64,000 nucleotides of DNA from Prunus persica (lineage: Eukaryota > Streptophyta > Magnoliopsida > Rosales > Rosaceae), in assembly GCF_000346465.2 (NCBI RefSeq), contig NC_034013.1, positions 13,770,486 through 13,834,485 of the forward strand. The letters are read 5' to 3'. Position numbers and translations under genes: made by a program. Positions 1 through 20,162 of the stretch are shown in pieces. Position 1 is the stretch's first letter; the number at the start of each line of letters is the position of its first letter. The notes under the pieces are model-generated. The model made no database searches. It had not been told where the DNA came from and saw only the letters and a program-made list of their open reading frames with translations.

Positions 1-1976
1 TCGTAGTATTCCTATGTTTTTACATCCTTGCCATCAGACTTCATATTTTATTTATAATTTATTCCAAGTATTTCATTAACTGCCATAATTGTAATTAAAA
101 CTCCCTATTAATAGCATATCAATCACCCTATTTCTTTTGGTTGCCATTCCCTCTAACATATGGCCCTTTAAAATTGCAAATAAAAAAAATGTAAATTACA
201 TATCCAATAATGTACATATAAAAAATATAAATATAAATATATACATATAAAAATATAGGTATATTATTTACCCAAAAAAAAATTAACAAAAATAGGTCAA
301 TTACTTTGTAATTGAAATTTCCGTACATTTTTCATAAATTAAAAATAGGTACACAATAATTTATAGAAAATAGGTATTGTATAATTGAAATTTATGCACA
401 TTTTTTATAAATTAAAAATAGGTACATTATTTAGAAGAAAAAAATAAGTTCATTATACTAGGTAAATTGTTTTACTAGGTATACATTATTGGAGAAAAAA
501 AAAACTAGGTACATTATTTAGAGAAAAAAATAGGTTCATTATACTAGGTAAATTGTTTTACTAGGTACATTATTAAAGAAAAAAAATAGGTACATTATTT
601 AGGGAAAAAAAAAGGTGCATTATTTAGGGAAAAAAAAGATTATTTTGAGAGAAAAAATAGGCTCATTTAAAAAAAAATATTTTCATAAAAAAAAAACAAT
701 AAAAAGATGATCAAATAATTTTTCATAAAACAAGTAATAAAGAAAAAAAATAGGTACAATATTTGGAGAAAAAATAGGTTCATTAAAAAAAAAAATTTTA
801 AACAAAACAATAAATAGATTATCAAATTATTTTTCAACATAATTAGAATGTACACTATTATTCATAAAACTATAATAAAAAAGAATATTGGTTGTACAAT
901 TCATAAAAGACAACAACATTAATTCCTAAATTTAATATTGAATTTAAATTACTAATACTTTAAATAGATTACTAGTCGTAATTCATAGAAGAAAAACACC
1001 ATTAATTCAAAAATAGATTACTGATACTTTAATGTGGAATTTAATATTTAATTTCAAATAAGTTTCTAAATTAGTTCCTATATCCATTACAACTATTTGG
1101 AGATCTTTCCAAATGTGTCATTAGTCACACCTCCTATACAATAAATTAGATTTTAAGTTATATTAGGTAACTTGCTTAGTTGGATCCTAATCATCAGGTA
1201 TTATTTGAAAAAATTGGGTATTTTAAATAGAAAACTAAAAGAAAGGGTTGTAAGTGATTTAAAATGAATTTTATGGGTCTAAGTTCAATGACAAAACGTA
1301 GGGTGAATTTACACATTATACAATATGTGAAATTTATACAATATTATGGGTTTTTTTTTATGTGGGATGGAGGTTTCTTTTTTTAGCATTTTTCAAAACT
1401 TTATTATAAAATACAAAGTTATTAGAACGCTGTTGCTCCATGCGTTATTATATGAAAATTCAATTGTTGTTTACATTGATCCACCCTGTCTATTTATAAA
1501 GAATACCAGCGTCAATCCTTCATGTGACCTGCTTTCTTTGTTGACTTGTGAAGGTGGCGCAATTTATTTTCACAATTTTAATGTAATCAATACAGTCATG
1601 CTCCTGTATTTGATCAGGATGATAGCGTCAAAAATAAGTAGAATTCGTGACAGCCAAACAATAATAAGAATATTGGAAAACAAGATGTAGGAAAAAATTA
1701 TAGAACCAAAGATTTCCCCCGCTACAAAAATTCCACCCTTACCCCTTTGCTTATCTATCTGATTTGACTGATATACATCTAGGCTATGTGGGTACACAGA
1801 AAAAATAACCTAACTTTTTTTTTTCTTTTCCCATTCCTTTGATCTGGCAACCATCCAAACCTTGAGTCTTGGTGAATTATCATTTGGCTGCTCCTCCAGC
1901 TTTATCAGATTAAATATTGTTTTTGGGATCTTTCAGAAGTTCATGGGGGCTTTTGTTGCCATTTCTCCTCAACCAA
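1..1976. repeat. AT-rich intergenic DNA with degenerate minisatellite
   Basis: No gene is seen here. From about 340 to 800 a degenerate unit built around AGGTACATTATTTAGAGAAA recurs many times, with variants such as AGGTTCATTA and AGGTGCATTA. A higher-order copy is visible: the block starting TTCATTATACTAGGTAAATT at 449 recurs at 535, a period of 86 bases. The rest is A/T homopolymer-rich sequence. Several open frames on both strands are low-complexity or lack any recognisable domain. The part next to 1976 should hold the 3' UTR and polyadenylation region of the minus-strand RNase J gene. Confidence 0.7.
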
Positions 1977-9509
<7,533 letters not shown>

Positions 9510-10440
9510 TTGAGTTGAGACGCTTGGTCTAAAGGGAGCTGAGCATAGAGAATGGTGGACAGATAAACCCCCCAAAACCCCTAATTGCATGAGTTTCGAG
9601 TTGGAGGTTTCGGAGAGCCGAAACGGTGGAAACGAAACCCCCGGATAGGATTTTGGGGTTTGCCGAGCTTTGTTTGAAGCGGGAAACGGAGAGAGAAGAG
9701 GAGAGAGAGAGTGCAGAGTGGCCAGTGAAGTGAGTTTTTAGAGGATTTTTGTAGGCTTCAGAAATATCTTTCTTATCATTTTTGAAAGAAGACAATGGTA
9801 AATGAAGTGAAGCGGTGAAAGGGACTCGCACGTGCGAACGAGCCTGCTTAAAACATTTTCCCACCTATTTTTATTTTGGATAGAATATTAGTATATGCTT
9901 ATATATACTGCCTCTTTTTTCCTGATATTATTTGATTTGAGTGAAAAAGAAAAAAACAAAACAGTTTTGATGCAAGAGAGGTTTTAAATATCCATTTTTC
10001 TTTACATAAAATTTTTTTTAAAAAAAAATCAGTGGTTGGATATCCAAAGTGTAAATTTTTGAGTCAGCTGTTTGAAAATTCTACACATTCATCTTCAATT
10101 TCTTTTTCTTTAAGCAATGGCAAAACGCCATGCATTTTTTGTTGGCTTTTAGATTGGAGAAGCACAATTCTAGTTGTGTACGCTATTAGGTTAACTCAGC
10201 TTTCAGAAAGCAGCATTCAGATCAGTTATGAAGCTACAACGACACGTACTATGAAAGATGGAATGTAAAAACGTGTGCATTACCAAATTCTTTCTATGTC
10301 CTGAAGATGGAAATTACAACAATCATTCAATATGGTACAAACACCATTGCCATGCCATCAACGACTACAAGAAATCCCGGAGCATGGTATCTTCTCGGGC
10401 TGGGAACTAACTCCCAAGTCCCAGTTTGCGCAAGTAGGTG
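9510..10440. other. Intergenic: RNase J leader/promoter and CPI 3' region
   Basis: The RNase J promoter and 5' leader lie here, including a GA-rich tract around 9685-9715 (CT-rich in the transcript sense). The side towards 10440 is the 3' UTR of the neighbouring minus-strand cycloisomerase. Open frames at 9529-9864 and 10032-10268 show no recognisable domain. Confidence 0.5.
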
Positions 10441-13366
10441 TCAATGTTGATCATCATGTCCCGGGAACCATGGTAGTCCGGGTTGAAGACACAGTTTTGT
10501 TTCTGGGATTGGAACAATAGGTCCCAGAAAGATGCGCCACAGATCTAGTATTATAGTCACTAACATTGCAGCACCCAAAGCATCGATAGCCACCCTAGGC
10601 AAGTCCCATGGATTGCCAGGCTTTTCATCAATCCTGTGTACATGGATGAATCACCAGCAGTTAAATTCGTATAACATTGAGTAAAAATTTTAATAAATAT
10701 TTTAACATGAACAAAGAAATATCATGAGAATTCTGAGTGATCCCATATGTGTTTCTGATCACTACCTTAGAAACATGGGAAAGCTAACAATGAAGTAGAT
10801 GGCATAAAACAAGGACCCAACTGTGTACATAGATGCCCGGTCGACAAACTGATAGTAAGGGAACTGCACATTTTCAAAACAAAACATCATTGTAACAGAA
10901 TCTATTCACATTGACGTGGGCTAGTTATATTGTAAGATATTAACAAATCCTTAAACTGGAGGCATTTCAAAGGAACAGCTTGTATAAATCATTTATGAAG
11001 TCTATTATATCGCAGAGGTCTACCTATCAACAGAGAATTTCTGAAACAAACCTGTCTCTTTAAACCAGTAAAAGATAAACAAATACTGATCACAGACTCA
11101 CTCCAGACATTATTTTTGTGGTTACGGTGACCAAGAAACTTTACTACTATATAAATTTTCTTATTCAAGCTGACTTGATTCTCATCACAAGTTTACTGGG
11201 ATTCTTGATACGAGGGCATAGGGGTCAAATGGAATTCCAAGGGATAAGCAAGACTAAGACTAGAGGGACATGAAGCAACGTATATATGAACTTCAGCATT
11301 CTATCTTATCTAGAACCTAACATATTGATAGGCTAACTTTGGAAATTCGTCAAAATTTACGAGTTGTTAGATGAAAGATATCACAAATGTGTTATAACAT
11401 ACATTAGAAATAGCTACAGTCTCCAGGTATGCTATGAAGTAAGAAAGAGCCAAAATCCATGCAGCCTCAGTAACCCATTGAACTCGTTCTGGCAATTCAG
11501 CAGTAAAATGGCGTAGTCTGCGAAGTGTTATGTTTGATGTGACATGATAAAATAGGAAGCAAACATGTGTAAGAAGGAAGGTAGTGTGTGGTACCTGCAC
11601 AGAAATAAAAAAAGTGGTTAGAAAAGATAAGCAGTCCATTACAGAGTGTTTCTAGTTTTCTAGCTTTAGCTTACATTGTTCATTTTCCATGATGGGAAAG
11701 TATACGAAGCTCCCAAAACTGTGAAGAAATAGTGGGTCCAAAAGTAATTCCCAACATAGCTAAAAATTATTATCCACAGGCTGGCCTGTAACAAAAATTA
11801 AATTATGGTACAGGCTAAGCATAAAGTTGTAAATAAAGATGACAAGTGCTAATGGATTGACTGGCGCAGTAAGGCAATGAAGAGAAAAGAACCTTCAAAA
11901 GACAAGAATAGGACTACTAAAACTACATTTTAAACCCAAAAAAAAAAAAAAAAAAATATCCTTTTTATCACATGTTTTGCAACTTGATAAGATGTGTGAT
12001 ATCATATAAGCACATTAAGTGCAATACAAACAACCAAACAGAGAAATACACAGCATTTAGAATAAACGATAAGTCCAGCATGAGGGTATAGTCAATGACA
12101 AAAACAAATGATTAATAAGCAATGAAACTAATAAACCACAGTATAAGTTCCATTGTCTGATGACCTTGTCCTAATCATGACATATATAAAGAATTTTACC
12201 CCAGGAAAACACTTGCCTTGACCCAATAACGATCCTTCCAAGGCAAGCTGCTATCTGCCTGCAATCACTCACAAAAAATTAAAGAAACAAAAAAATGGTT
12301 AGAAAAAAACAAATATTGGGTGACACATTCCATTCTATTGGACTTTCCAATGCTAAACCATATGACGGTTCTATCAGTGTATATATACTCTCTCGTATAT
12401 TCTTTTTATCTTTAGATACAAATTAGATTCAAAGTACAACTAATTTCAAGAGATAAATGAAGTTTTGTAGACAATGACAGAAAATAAGTTGTGAGTCTTA
12501 GCAAAAAGAAGAGTTAGTAACACAATTTGAGTGCTGGTGGAACTTTTAATTTAACCATCATTTGTTTTGTTTTTTTCAAATTGAAAGTTTTGAATGTTAT
12601 TTTGAATACCCCATTATAAATGAGAAATGACAGTAAGTTGACAACAATTTTATTCGGGAACACCATTTTCAAGCAAAATTTGGAATAGATTGAACTTGTT
12701 TATCTGAAATAATGAATTACACCTAAAGCACAAGGGTGTCAAAAGTCACATCAGTACAAAACCCAAATATTAGCAAGAACTCTCATGCTTAGTTGACAAC
12801 CGTTCGTTAAGCTTTGAGGTCTAATAAGAAATCTAAACTGAACTTTGTAAAGTTGAAGTAATTACCTTCCCAACGAAGAGCATTGGCAACAAGAAAGCAG
12901 GGACTGCTGAAACCAATCCAATCAGCAAATACTCCAATTCCGTAAAGCTCTGCCACAGACGCAGATCAAATTTGATGGTAGATACTTAGTCAATACATAT
13001 ACAAAAATCAGAAAAATTAAACAACTTCATCAAAATAACATTTCCTTCTTTTTCTACTACTCTTTTCATTCATTTTCTTCATTTTTTTTCTCAGTAACCA
13101 ATCAGACGGTAACGAAACCGAACCTCGTAGAGCTTCAAGGGCACGACAATTCCCAAGCAGAGAGTGAGCCAGAAAGGAGTGTAGAGAAGGAAAAAGACCT
13201 CCCCCCATCTCTTGCTTGGATTGGGAGCTAACCATAAACTCGAACAAGAGAAAGCTGATTCTTTACCTGTGCATTGCCAAACAACGGTTAATCAAAATTC
13301 GAATGCCATTTCAAACCCTAATTAAATGGACTTTTGAATTCAACGAATGGGGAATTTACCGCCCAT
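10441..13366 (-). CDS. CPI1: Cycloeucalenol cycloisomerase (cyclopropyl sterol isomerase)
   Basis: Opens the 9beta,19-cyclopropane ring of cycloeucalenol to give obtusifoliol in plant sterol synthesis; an integral ER membrane protein. The first coding exon is only 7 nt (13366-13360, ATGGGCG). Exon 2 (13266-13124) then gives MGGKESAFSCSSLWLAPNPS and KRWGEVFFLLYTPFWLTLCL. Later exons give SFTELEYLLIGLVSAVPAFL, ADSSLPWKDRYWVK, SYVGNYFWTHYFF (near 11750), VPHTTFLLTHVCFLFYHVTS, EAAWILALSYFIAYLETVAI, FYAIYFIVSFPMFLR (near 10800) and a last exon IDEKPGNPWDLPRVAIDALG to LPWFPGHDDQH and TGA at 10441. The order and content follow the single-copy Arabidopsis CPI1 closely, about 280 aa with several hydrophobic segments. 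No internal stop was seen in the exons read. Same strand as the RNase J gene downstream; no functional link is implied. Confidence 0.93.
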
Positions 13367-14952
13367 TTTGGTATTCGGAACTTAAATAACGGTGGGTTTT
13401 CTTTGGGATCGGGGCGAGCGAGTGTGGAGGTGAAGCTTTCAGTGTTTCAGTTTCACTCTGCGTGAGAGAGCTCCTTCGTGATTGCGCCTAGAGATTGATG
13501 TATCCTGTGCTGAAGATTAGGTGGCGGGTTTTGCGAAAATAGGTCTGTTTAGTTAGTTATTTACTCACGTACCAGCGCCCTTGAAGAAAATAATCTAATT
13601 AATTAATATTACGATTGAATGAATACAAGCGAAAATGATAATCTAAACTACAAGGCGAAAGATATCATAAACACACTATTAAGGTGTGAGACAATTCAAA
13701 GCTCATAACATTAGTTCTCAATATTGAAGAGACTTCAAGTTTGCTTTTGGTTTAATATGCTAATATGTATAAATTAGGTTTTGATTTAATGATGTTTTTC
13801 TTCCCAATATTGAAAAGACCTCAAGTCTCATTTCTCATTTAAACTCTAATTCAATATACCCAAACAATGACTCAATCTAAATTCAACAACCTAGGTGATT
13901 GAAAGGGGGTCAATCTAAATTCTATTTCTCATTTCTCATTCTTCATTCTTGTAAGGGTTTGACATAGATAAATGATAAATAATGAAAGTTTTTCCTTGTA
14001 AAGGGTTTTGTATGTTTGTTAAATTAGGAAGGAGAATGGTGTTTTCTTATGCACATACTATCAAGGTATCATTTAAATTCAAACTTAAGACTACTGGTGT
14101 GCAATTCAAAGCCATTTTTTATTAGACTAGACCCCGCTAACTCCTGATAAGAGTTTGGTATAGTTAAATTATAAAGAATCCACATCTTTGAATAGAATTA
14201 TGTTTGTTACATTACATTGTATAACCACACTATCTACATCGTTTTACATCAAGGCTCTATCTTTCTTTTCTTTTTTTTTTTGAGTACAAGCGATAGTCTA
14301 AATTATAGGGAAAGATGATTTTTCACATATACACACAACTATGATGCTATGAAGGTTCGAACTTGAGACCTCTAGTCTGCAAGTCAAGGCTCTATCTTTT
14401 GGGAAAGCACAAAGTTTTAATTATCAATATATGTTAGTTTATGACTTAATTAATTTTATGAGGTAACATTTACGCACGTTTTTCATAAGACGAATTTTGT
14501 GATTAATTTATTAGGTTCAAATCATGTCAAGGTTGTAACCGAAAAGAAAAAATAGCTCAAGGGTCCCCTCTTCTTCAAACATAGTAACAAATTTATCTTT
14601 AGAGGTTGTTACTCATGATGTAGTAAACATGTTATGAGATTTAGCCGTTTGTATGAATACCGTTGTTAGTTTATTTTGTTTTTATTAAAAAAAAATTAAA
14701 AAACCTCGACAAGAAATTTAAAATAATTTGTCTTTATTCGGGACTCGCTTACAAATGTGTCTCCACCTTTATTGGTGAGAAAGACTTTCATAAAATTGGA
14801 ATAACACTATTTTGCTATTCCGACCAACAACGCCATAACACGCATGATAATACTTTCACATAACATAACATTATTGAACTAGATGACAAAAAAGTATCAT
14901 CCTCTTTTGCAACAAAGTTTTTCTCCTCATTGGCCATGGCCAACGGATCATG
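13367..14952. other. Intergenic DNA, gene-free, with possible repeat debris
   Basis: Holds the CPI1 leader/promoter on the left, then AT-rich sequence with no recognisable coding region. Two similar stretches (about 13610-13760 and 14275-14400) both contain an ACAAGCGA.A..ATA.TCTAAA.TA-type start and a later run of common-repeat character; the second includes GGTTCGAACTTGAGACC at about 14355, like a tRNA B-box. This may be an old SINE-like or other transposon fragment, but no ends could be fixed. Confidence 0.4.
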
Positions 14953-14960
14953 TATATGCA

Positions 14961-16043
14961 TAGGGGTGGCATTTTAAACCGAAAAACCGCAAAAACTAAC
15001 CGATATTTTACCGCAATAAAATCGCAATCGCGGTAAACCGAACCGCAATCGCGGTATTAAGAACCGAACCGCATTTACGGTTGCGGTTGCGGTATTTGAT
15101 TTTCAAAATTTGCGGTTACCGCAAACCGCAAAGTATAGCCGCACGGCTATACTCTATGAATAATTAAGTAAAATTGTAAACCCTTCTTTTCTCTTGAATT
15201 GGTGGAAAGGGAACCAAACAAGATATCCTATTCTTTCACAAGTTGCCAAGGATATATTTGCAATTTCAAGTTCTACGGTTGCTAGTGAAAATGCTTTTAG
15301 CCTAGGCAAGAGGATTGTGGATCCTTTTAGAAGCTCTTTGCATCCTAAAATGGTAGAGGCATTAGTGTGTACTAGTGATTGGCTTAGAGCGGACGAATTT
15401 TCCTTTTACAAGGAACCAACAGATGATGAGGTTGAATTCTACAAAGAAATGGAAGATATGACAACTTGTAAGTAATTAGTTTATTTATGCTAATGTTATT
15501 TATGCTTCTTCTTATAATAAAATGTACTAAACTATGTTGTTTTATTTGTAGATAGCATTGGTGCTCAAACAATACAAAGGGGTTCTTCAAATCCACTCAC
15601 CACCAACACTTGAGTTTGTAACATTGGTGTATTGCATTTTTCCTTTTAGTTTGTAACTTTAATTAACTGTGAATTAGATTTTTCTTTTTGGTTGTAACTT
15701 TAATTCATTTTGCTTTTGGTTTGTAAATTTAAAGGATTTGGAATTGGAATGCTTGAGAAGTTTAACTTTAATTGGAATGTTTGGAATTGTAACTTTAATT
15801 TTCTTAGGTTGTGAATGCTTGAGAATTGGAATCGATTGTGAATTTATATATGCTTGAGAAATTGAGGTTGTGTATTTATTTATTTAGGTTGTAAATTTAT
15901 ATTTTTGTGAGTGCTTGAGAATTTGCGGTTTTAAACCGCAAAACGCGGTCGATTTGCGGTTTCAAAAATCACCAAACCGTAAATAGTCGGTCGGTTTGCG
16001 GTTTGAGTAAAAATTCGCGGTTACCGAACCGCAATCACCCCTA
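14961..16043 (+). mobile_element. Non-autonomous hAT transposon, 1,083 bp, with intact 8-bp target duplication
   Basis: The element begins TAGGGGTGGCA and ends TCACCCCTA, so the termini are inverted (TAGGGGTG). It is flanked on both sides by the same 8 bases, TATATGCA, at 14953-14960 and 16044-16051, the duplication length typical of hAT elements. Both ends are packed with subterminal motifs (CCGCAATCGCGG, GGTTCGG, CCGAACCGCAA), on the left about 14980-15130 and on the right about 15925-16035, as in Ac/Ds-type elements. Inside is only the 3' end of a transposase (15194-15613). A perfect-arm palindrome GTATAGCCGCACGGCTATAC sits at 15133-15152. The exact duplication and clean termini suggest a fairly recent insertion, mobilised in trans. 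Confidence 0.92.
15194..15613 (+). pseudogene. hAT transposase C-terminal fragment (dimerisation domain)
   Basis: The frame reads NWWKGNQTRYPILSQVAKDI, then SSSTVASENAFSLGKRIVDP and LHPKMVEALVCTSDWL. This is the conserved hAT C-terminal dimerisation domain (W, YP.LS..A.D, S...ES/AFS, R..L.P..VEAL.C..DW). A GT-AG intron (donor after 15469, acceptor before 15552) joins it to a short final exon coding YSIGAQTIQRGSSNPLTTNT and a stop at 15611-15613. The N-terminal zinc finger and catalytic RNase H-like core are absent between the left terminus and this fragment, so the element cannot mobilise itself. The first ATG at 15194 is just where the remaining frame opens, not a true start. Confidence 0.88.
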
Positions 16044-16293
16044 TATATGCATGTAGACCACCTGCATAACATAGAATAGAACGAAATCCCCTCTTCACTC
16101 CCTAGGTGCTATAATGAGCAAGACAATCGAATGGTGCGAAATTCTTCAACTGCCTTTGTCTCTTTCACAGTTTTACGTGCCATGCGTCACTCAATCCATG
16201 CACGTTCACACAGCAGAAGTCCTTTACAGCTTATAATATACATCACTCTTCGCAATTTCAAGCACAGAGAAAAGCAGAGCAACAGAGAAAGAG

Positions 16294-19200
16294 ATGGCTA
16301 AAAATGGTAGCGAGGCAGTGGTTGTGTGCAGCGACAAGAGCATGGGAATAGGGATAACTATATGGGGCATAGACACGGGGGATCGTCTTCTTCACATACC
16401 AACCTGTGCTTCTGCTCCTCATGGTCTTGTGTGCCTGAGAAACCAGTTCCTTGTAGCTTCTCAGATTCACAAACATGGCTCTGTTGGAGGAGGGGCCATT
16501 TCTATGTGGCCCTTGAACAAGGTAATTCTCACTGCTTAGACTCAGATTGTTTGGGGGTTTATATCAATTTTTGTGCTGGAACAATTGTAAATAAATCGGT
16601 TTAGGAATTTGATTCCCATCCCATGTTGGTTTGAAATTTGTAATTGATCTCTCATTTTTGTGTAAATTTTGGCCTTATGACCATATATGTGCAAATTTCT
16701 AAAACCCCAAATGGCAGATGTGTATTTAGTCTTCTGTTGTCTACTTTTCCTAATTGCCAGAATTCTATGCAATTTTCAATTCCTTCGTCCAAACAGATAC
16801 TTGGTGTTTAAAACTGCAAGCTTGATACGATCTTAGTAACAAAATACCACCTTTACACCAGGAAATTTGGTTAGCCTCTGCAATTTGTCTATGGTCATTG
16901 AAGCATAGGTTTGAATCGTATTCTGTTGACTCACTCACCTCTGTGTTCACAGAACTCTGATGCTTTTGATTCAATTTTACATCCTGAAAAATGAGATAGG
17001 AAATAGTACCATGATATTTTTTTTTTTTTGTGAGTTAATACTCATGATGCTCCCAATGGCCTCGCTCACCAAATATGGTTTGTTGTATGCAACATTTTCC
17101 CAGCCTCAGCAGCCTATTCGGAGCTACCCACTAGAGGCCATTGGGCCACTTTCTTGCACAAAGGATGGTGTATATCTTGCAGGTGGTGCCCTATCTGGAA
17201 ACGTTTACCTTTGGGAGGTTTGTAATCACTGTCATCAATTCCTCTGTTCAGAAACATTCCAATAAAGACCTTAATGGCTTTCAGGTTATCTGTAGGTTGC
17301 CAATGGAAAATTGCTCAAAACTTGGCGTGGACATCATAGATCTTTGAACTGTATGCTGTTTTCTGATGACGGCTCTCTTCTCGTTTCTGCTTCAGATGAT
17401 GGGATGATATGTGTGTGGTCTATGGTCGGGTAATAACTGAACTTGGATTTTGGCCTTGTCACTTTTTAGACGCTAGAAAAAAATTTCAGATAATAAGAAT
17501 TCACAGTGATGCTAATTTCTGATCATTTTGATGGAAGTTTGCTGGACATGGAAGATTCTCAAAGCTTTCCCTCGTTATTACATTATTCAATGGAGCATAA
17601 ATCCTCTATAACTGGCCTGTTAACTACATCAGGCAGCTCAAATGTAGTCTTAATATCAAGCTCACTTGATGGCTCATGCAAGGTTATCAAACTCATATTT
17701 ATTCATGCTCCTAACAGTTGTATCTTTTGACTGATATATCTTATTACTGAAAGAAAATTATTCTGTGGTTAGGTATGGGATTTAGTCTTGGGAAAGCTTA
17801 TGCAAACTCAAGTTTATCTGCTAGCAATAACTGCAGTTGTTCTTCACCCAACAGAGCAGCTCTTTTTTTCTGGAAGTATAGATGGAAGAATTTTTGTGAA
17901 CAAACTTGAAATCGGACTGGTCGAAAATTCTTTGGCTGCTGCTGAAGATCAAAAATCTGTGATAAAAGGACACAAGTAATGTATGGTGTTTCAAGATTTT
18001 TTAGATCACTGGAGATAAAACTGTCCTTTTTCTCAACAGAAATAGTTATAAGATCTCAAGAATGTCTTTTTTATTACATGGCTGAGCTTTATGGGTTTGT
18101 ATTGGAGATAAACATGCACATGCTCTTCAGACTCTTCACACAAGCAGAGTGCATTTTCTGTCAAATCTTCAAATATGAGTTATTGATTTTTGTCCTTCTT
18201 TACATTCTATAGTCTGCTGATGAAAGACCCATAATCCCTGCAGGGGAGCTGTCACTGCATTAACCTTCAGTCAAGCAGGTCTGGTATCTGCATCTGAGGA
18301 CTGCACCATCTGCATCTGGGATATCACCAATTGGGCAATCATCCGAAGATTCGACCATAAAAAAGGTAATCGTAGCCTATAGCCTTATTCTGTTCCCTTT
18401 TCTTGGAGAGGTTTGAGTGAGCTAAATTTTATTTCTCTTGGTATGTATCTAACTTTTATTTTGTTGAAGGCATTTTTTCCATGCTCCAATTGGTTGCTCA
18501 AAAGTGGCATACAGTAGAAAAAACTATAAGGGCTTTTGTAATTATTGATTGAGAGGCATGCCTATAATTGCAAAAACGTATTATGTGCAATTGCTTTCTA
18601 ATACAGATTATACTAGACTGAGTTTTATTTTATATGATCAAGATTGTTGCTCTCTTCTATTACCAGGGGCTGTAACTAATCTGGCAGTGATTCCACGGTC
18701 CTCATTGCTTTCTGTGTCAAACCATCGGAGAGTTTCCAATGCATTTGGTGTTTCTTCGCTCGACAAGTATCCACAGCCTCCCAACTCATCCAAGGAGAAA
18801 ATGCCTCTTCTTTCATCATGCCACTTCCTCAAAGGAAACCAAACCACTCATTCTGAACAACAAATATGTGACACAGAGGTCTCTCTCTTTCTCTCTCATA
18901 CATATATGCACGTAACGTTAGGACACATGCGCACACACACACACACAGAGGAAAAGGGTATATGACTCAGCTAGTAATGTTGTGCTATATGCCTAAGCAC
19001 CAATTAATCAAGAGACATCTTAATTATTTGTCATACAAATTTGGGCAGGAAGAATTCAGTCCTGCAGCAATGCAAATGAAGTTGGAAACCAGCCTAGAGC
19101 ACCGGATGTGGGCAACAAGAATGGCAAAACATGTGATGGAGATGAACACGCATTTGCAGACACGTTTGTTAGACTTGATGCAGAGCGGATTGTTGCGGTC

Positions 19201-19294
19201 CACGTCTACTGAAATGGATTCACCTCCAACAAAAAAGAGAGAGACTCGCATGTTTGATGAGAGTCCCCCATTTCAGGGAGAGGAGCAACCATAA
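16294..19294 (+). CDS. RID3: WD40 protein, ROOT INITIATION DEFECTIVE 3 / WDR18 (Ipi3)-like
   Basis: A nuclear WD40 protein of the Ipi3/WDR18 family, which in yeast and animals is part of the Rix1 complex for pre-60S ribosome maturation; the Arabidopsis member RID3 affects meristem formation. Eight exons were assembled: 16294-16521, 17104-17217, 17296-17429, 17538-17682, 17773-17975, 18244-18365, 18667-18878, 19049-19294. They total 1,404 nt in frame, 467 aa. WD-type blades are visible: VVVCSDKSMGIGITIWGIDT, LAGGALSGNVYLWEV, LLVSASDDGMICVWSM, LISSSLDGSCKVWDL, FFSGSIDGRIFV and LVSASEDCTICIWDI. The C-terminal helix (EHRMWATRMAKHVMEMNTHL, LLDLMQSG) is followed by a basic PPTKKRE. The acceptor of exon 4 has a weak pyrimidine tract, and a start slightly different from 17538 is possible. 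The assignment to RID3 rests on similarity remembered, not a search. Confidence 0.85.
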
Positions 19295-20162
19295 TCCTCT
19301 CAACTCATCTTGTTCCCATCCCATGTCACATGTGTTTCCTCCTTTTGTCTATAGAAGTTAATGGTGCAATAGGAACGCACCAACTTTGCAAGTTTTTGCT
19401 TGGCTGCTCTCTTTTATCTTTGCAAGAATTGTGATTAACTTAAAAACTGTTTCTTTCTTCTTGTAACAATGTACTCGTTGTCCATCAAGAAATTTCTCTT
19501 TTGTCAACTTGAACATAGAAAATGTCAAATATGCCCTCTTGTTCTTATTAACAAGAAGTATATATTGAACATTTAAGGACAAAATAAGAAAATGTTAAGC
19601 CAACGGGGTCAATCTCCATGATACTTTGGTAGTGCTTGTGTATAAGAAATTTCTCTTCCCCTTAAGACTATTGCTTGTATTATTAAAAAAAGGACTAAAT
19701 ATAATAGGAAATAAATCTCAATTACAATAAGACTAAATATATGTATGTAACAAAATCCTAATTAAGTAAGAATTCGTCAACAAATATTTAATATGCCCTC
19801 ATATTTTCGCCATTTATAAATCCGCACCAAAAGAAAAGGCAAAAAAAAAAAGAACGAAGCAAATGCGGGCACAAGTTGAATAAGTACATGGAGGACAGAT
19901 TCCCTCCTCCAAACGCAGTCTGCCCCGTCGGCGAGATCACCCTTGGGTGGATGGGCATTTTGGTCAGAGTAGCAAAAATATTCTATTGGTTAATTTTCCT
20001 TTTTTGGTCGGAAAAGTATTGGTTAATTTGGCTATTTTAAAAACCAAAAACCTCATAAAAACTCAAAACCCTTGACACTCAGAGACGCATACATACATAC
20101 AGACTCATAGCTCACATTCCTTCACAGACAAACACTCTGCTCTGGTCTCAGCCACTGCCACC
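19295..20162. other. Intergenic: RID3-like 3' region and argininosuccinate synthase promoter
   Basis: No gene seen. The left half is the 3' UTR and AT-rich DNA. The right half should hold the promoter and leader of the synthase; the leader close to 20163 is CA/CT-rich (ACATACATACAGACTCATAG). Nothing else stands out. Confidence 0.5.

Noticed and set aside
1346..1797. Overlapping open frames on both strands (114 and 75 aa)
   Set aside because: No recognisable domain, AT-rich composition, and no splice context; likely chance.
9529..9864. Open frame upstream of RNase J (111 aa)
   Set aside because: Different frame from the real start, no domain; it lies in the leader and promoter.
14340..14400. 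tRNA gene suggested by GGTTCGAAC
   Set aside because: No A-box or cloverleaf could be drawn around it; at most a SINE-like remnant.
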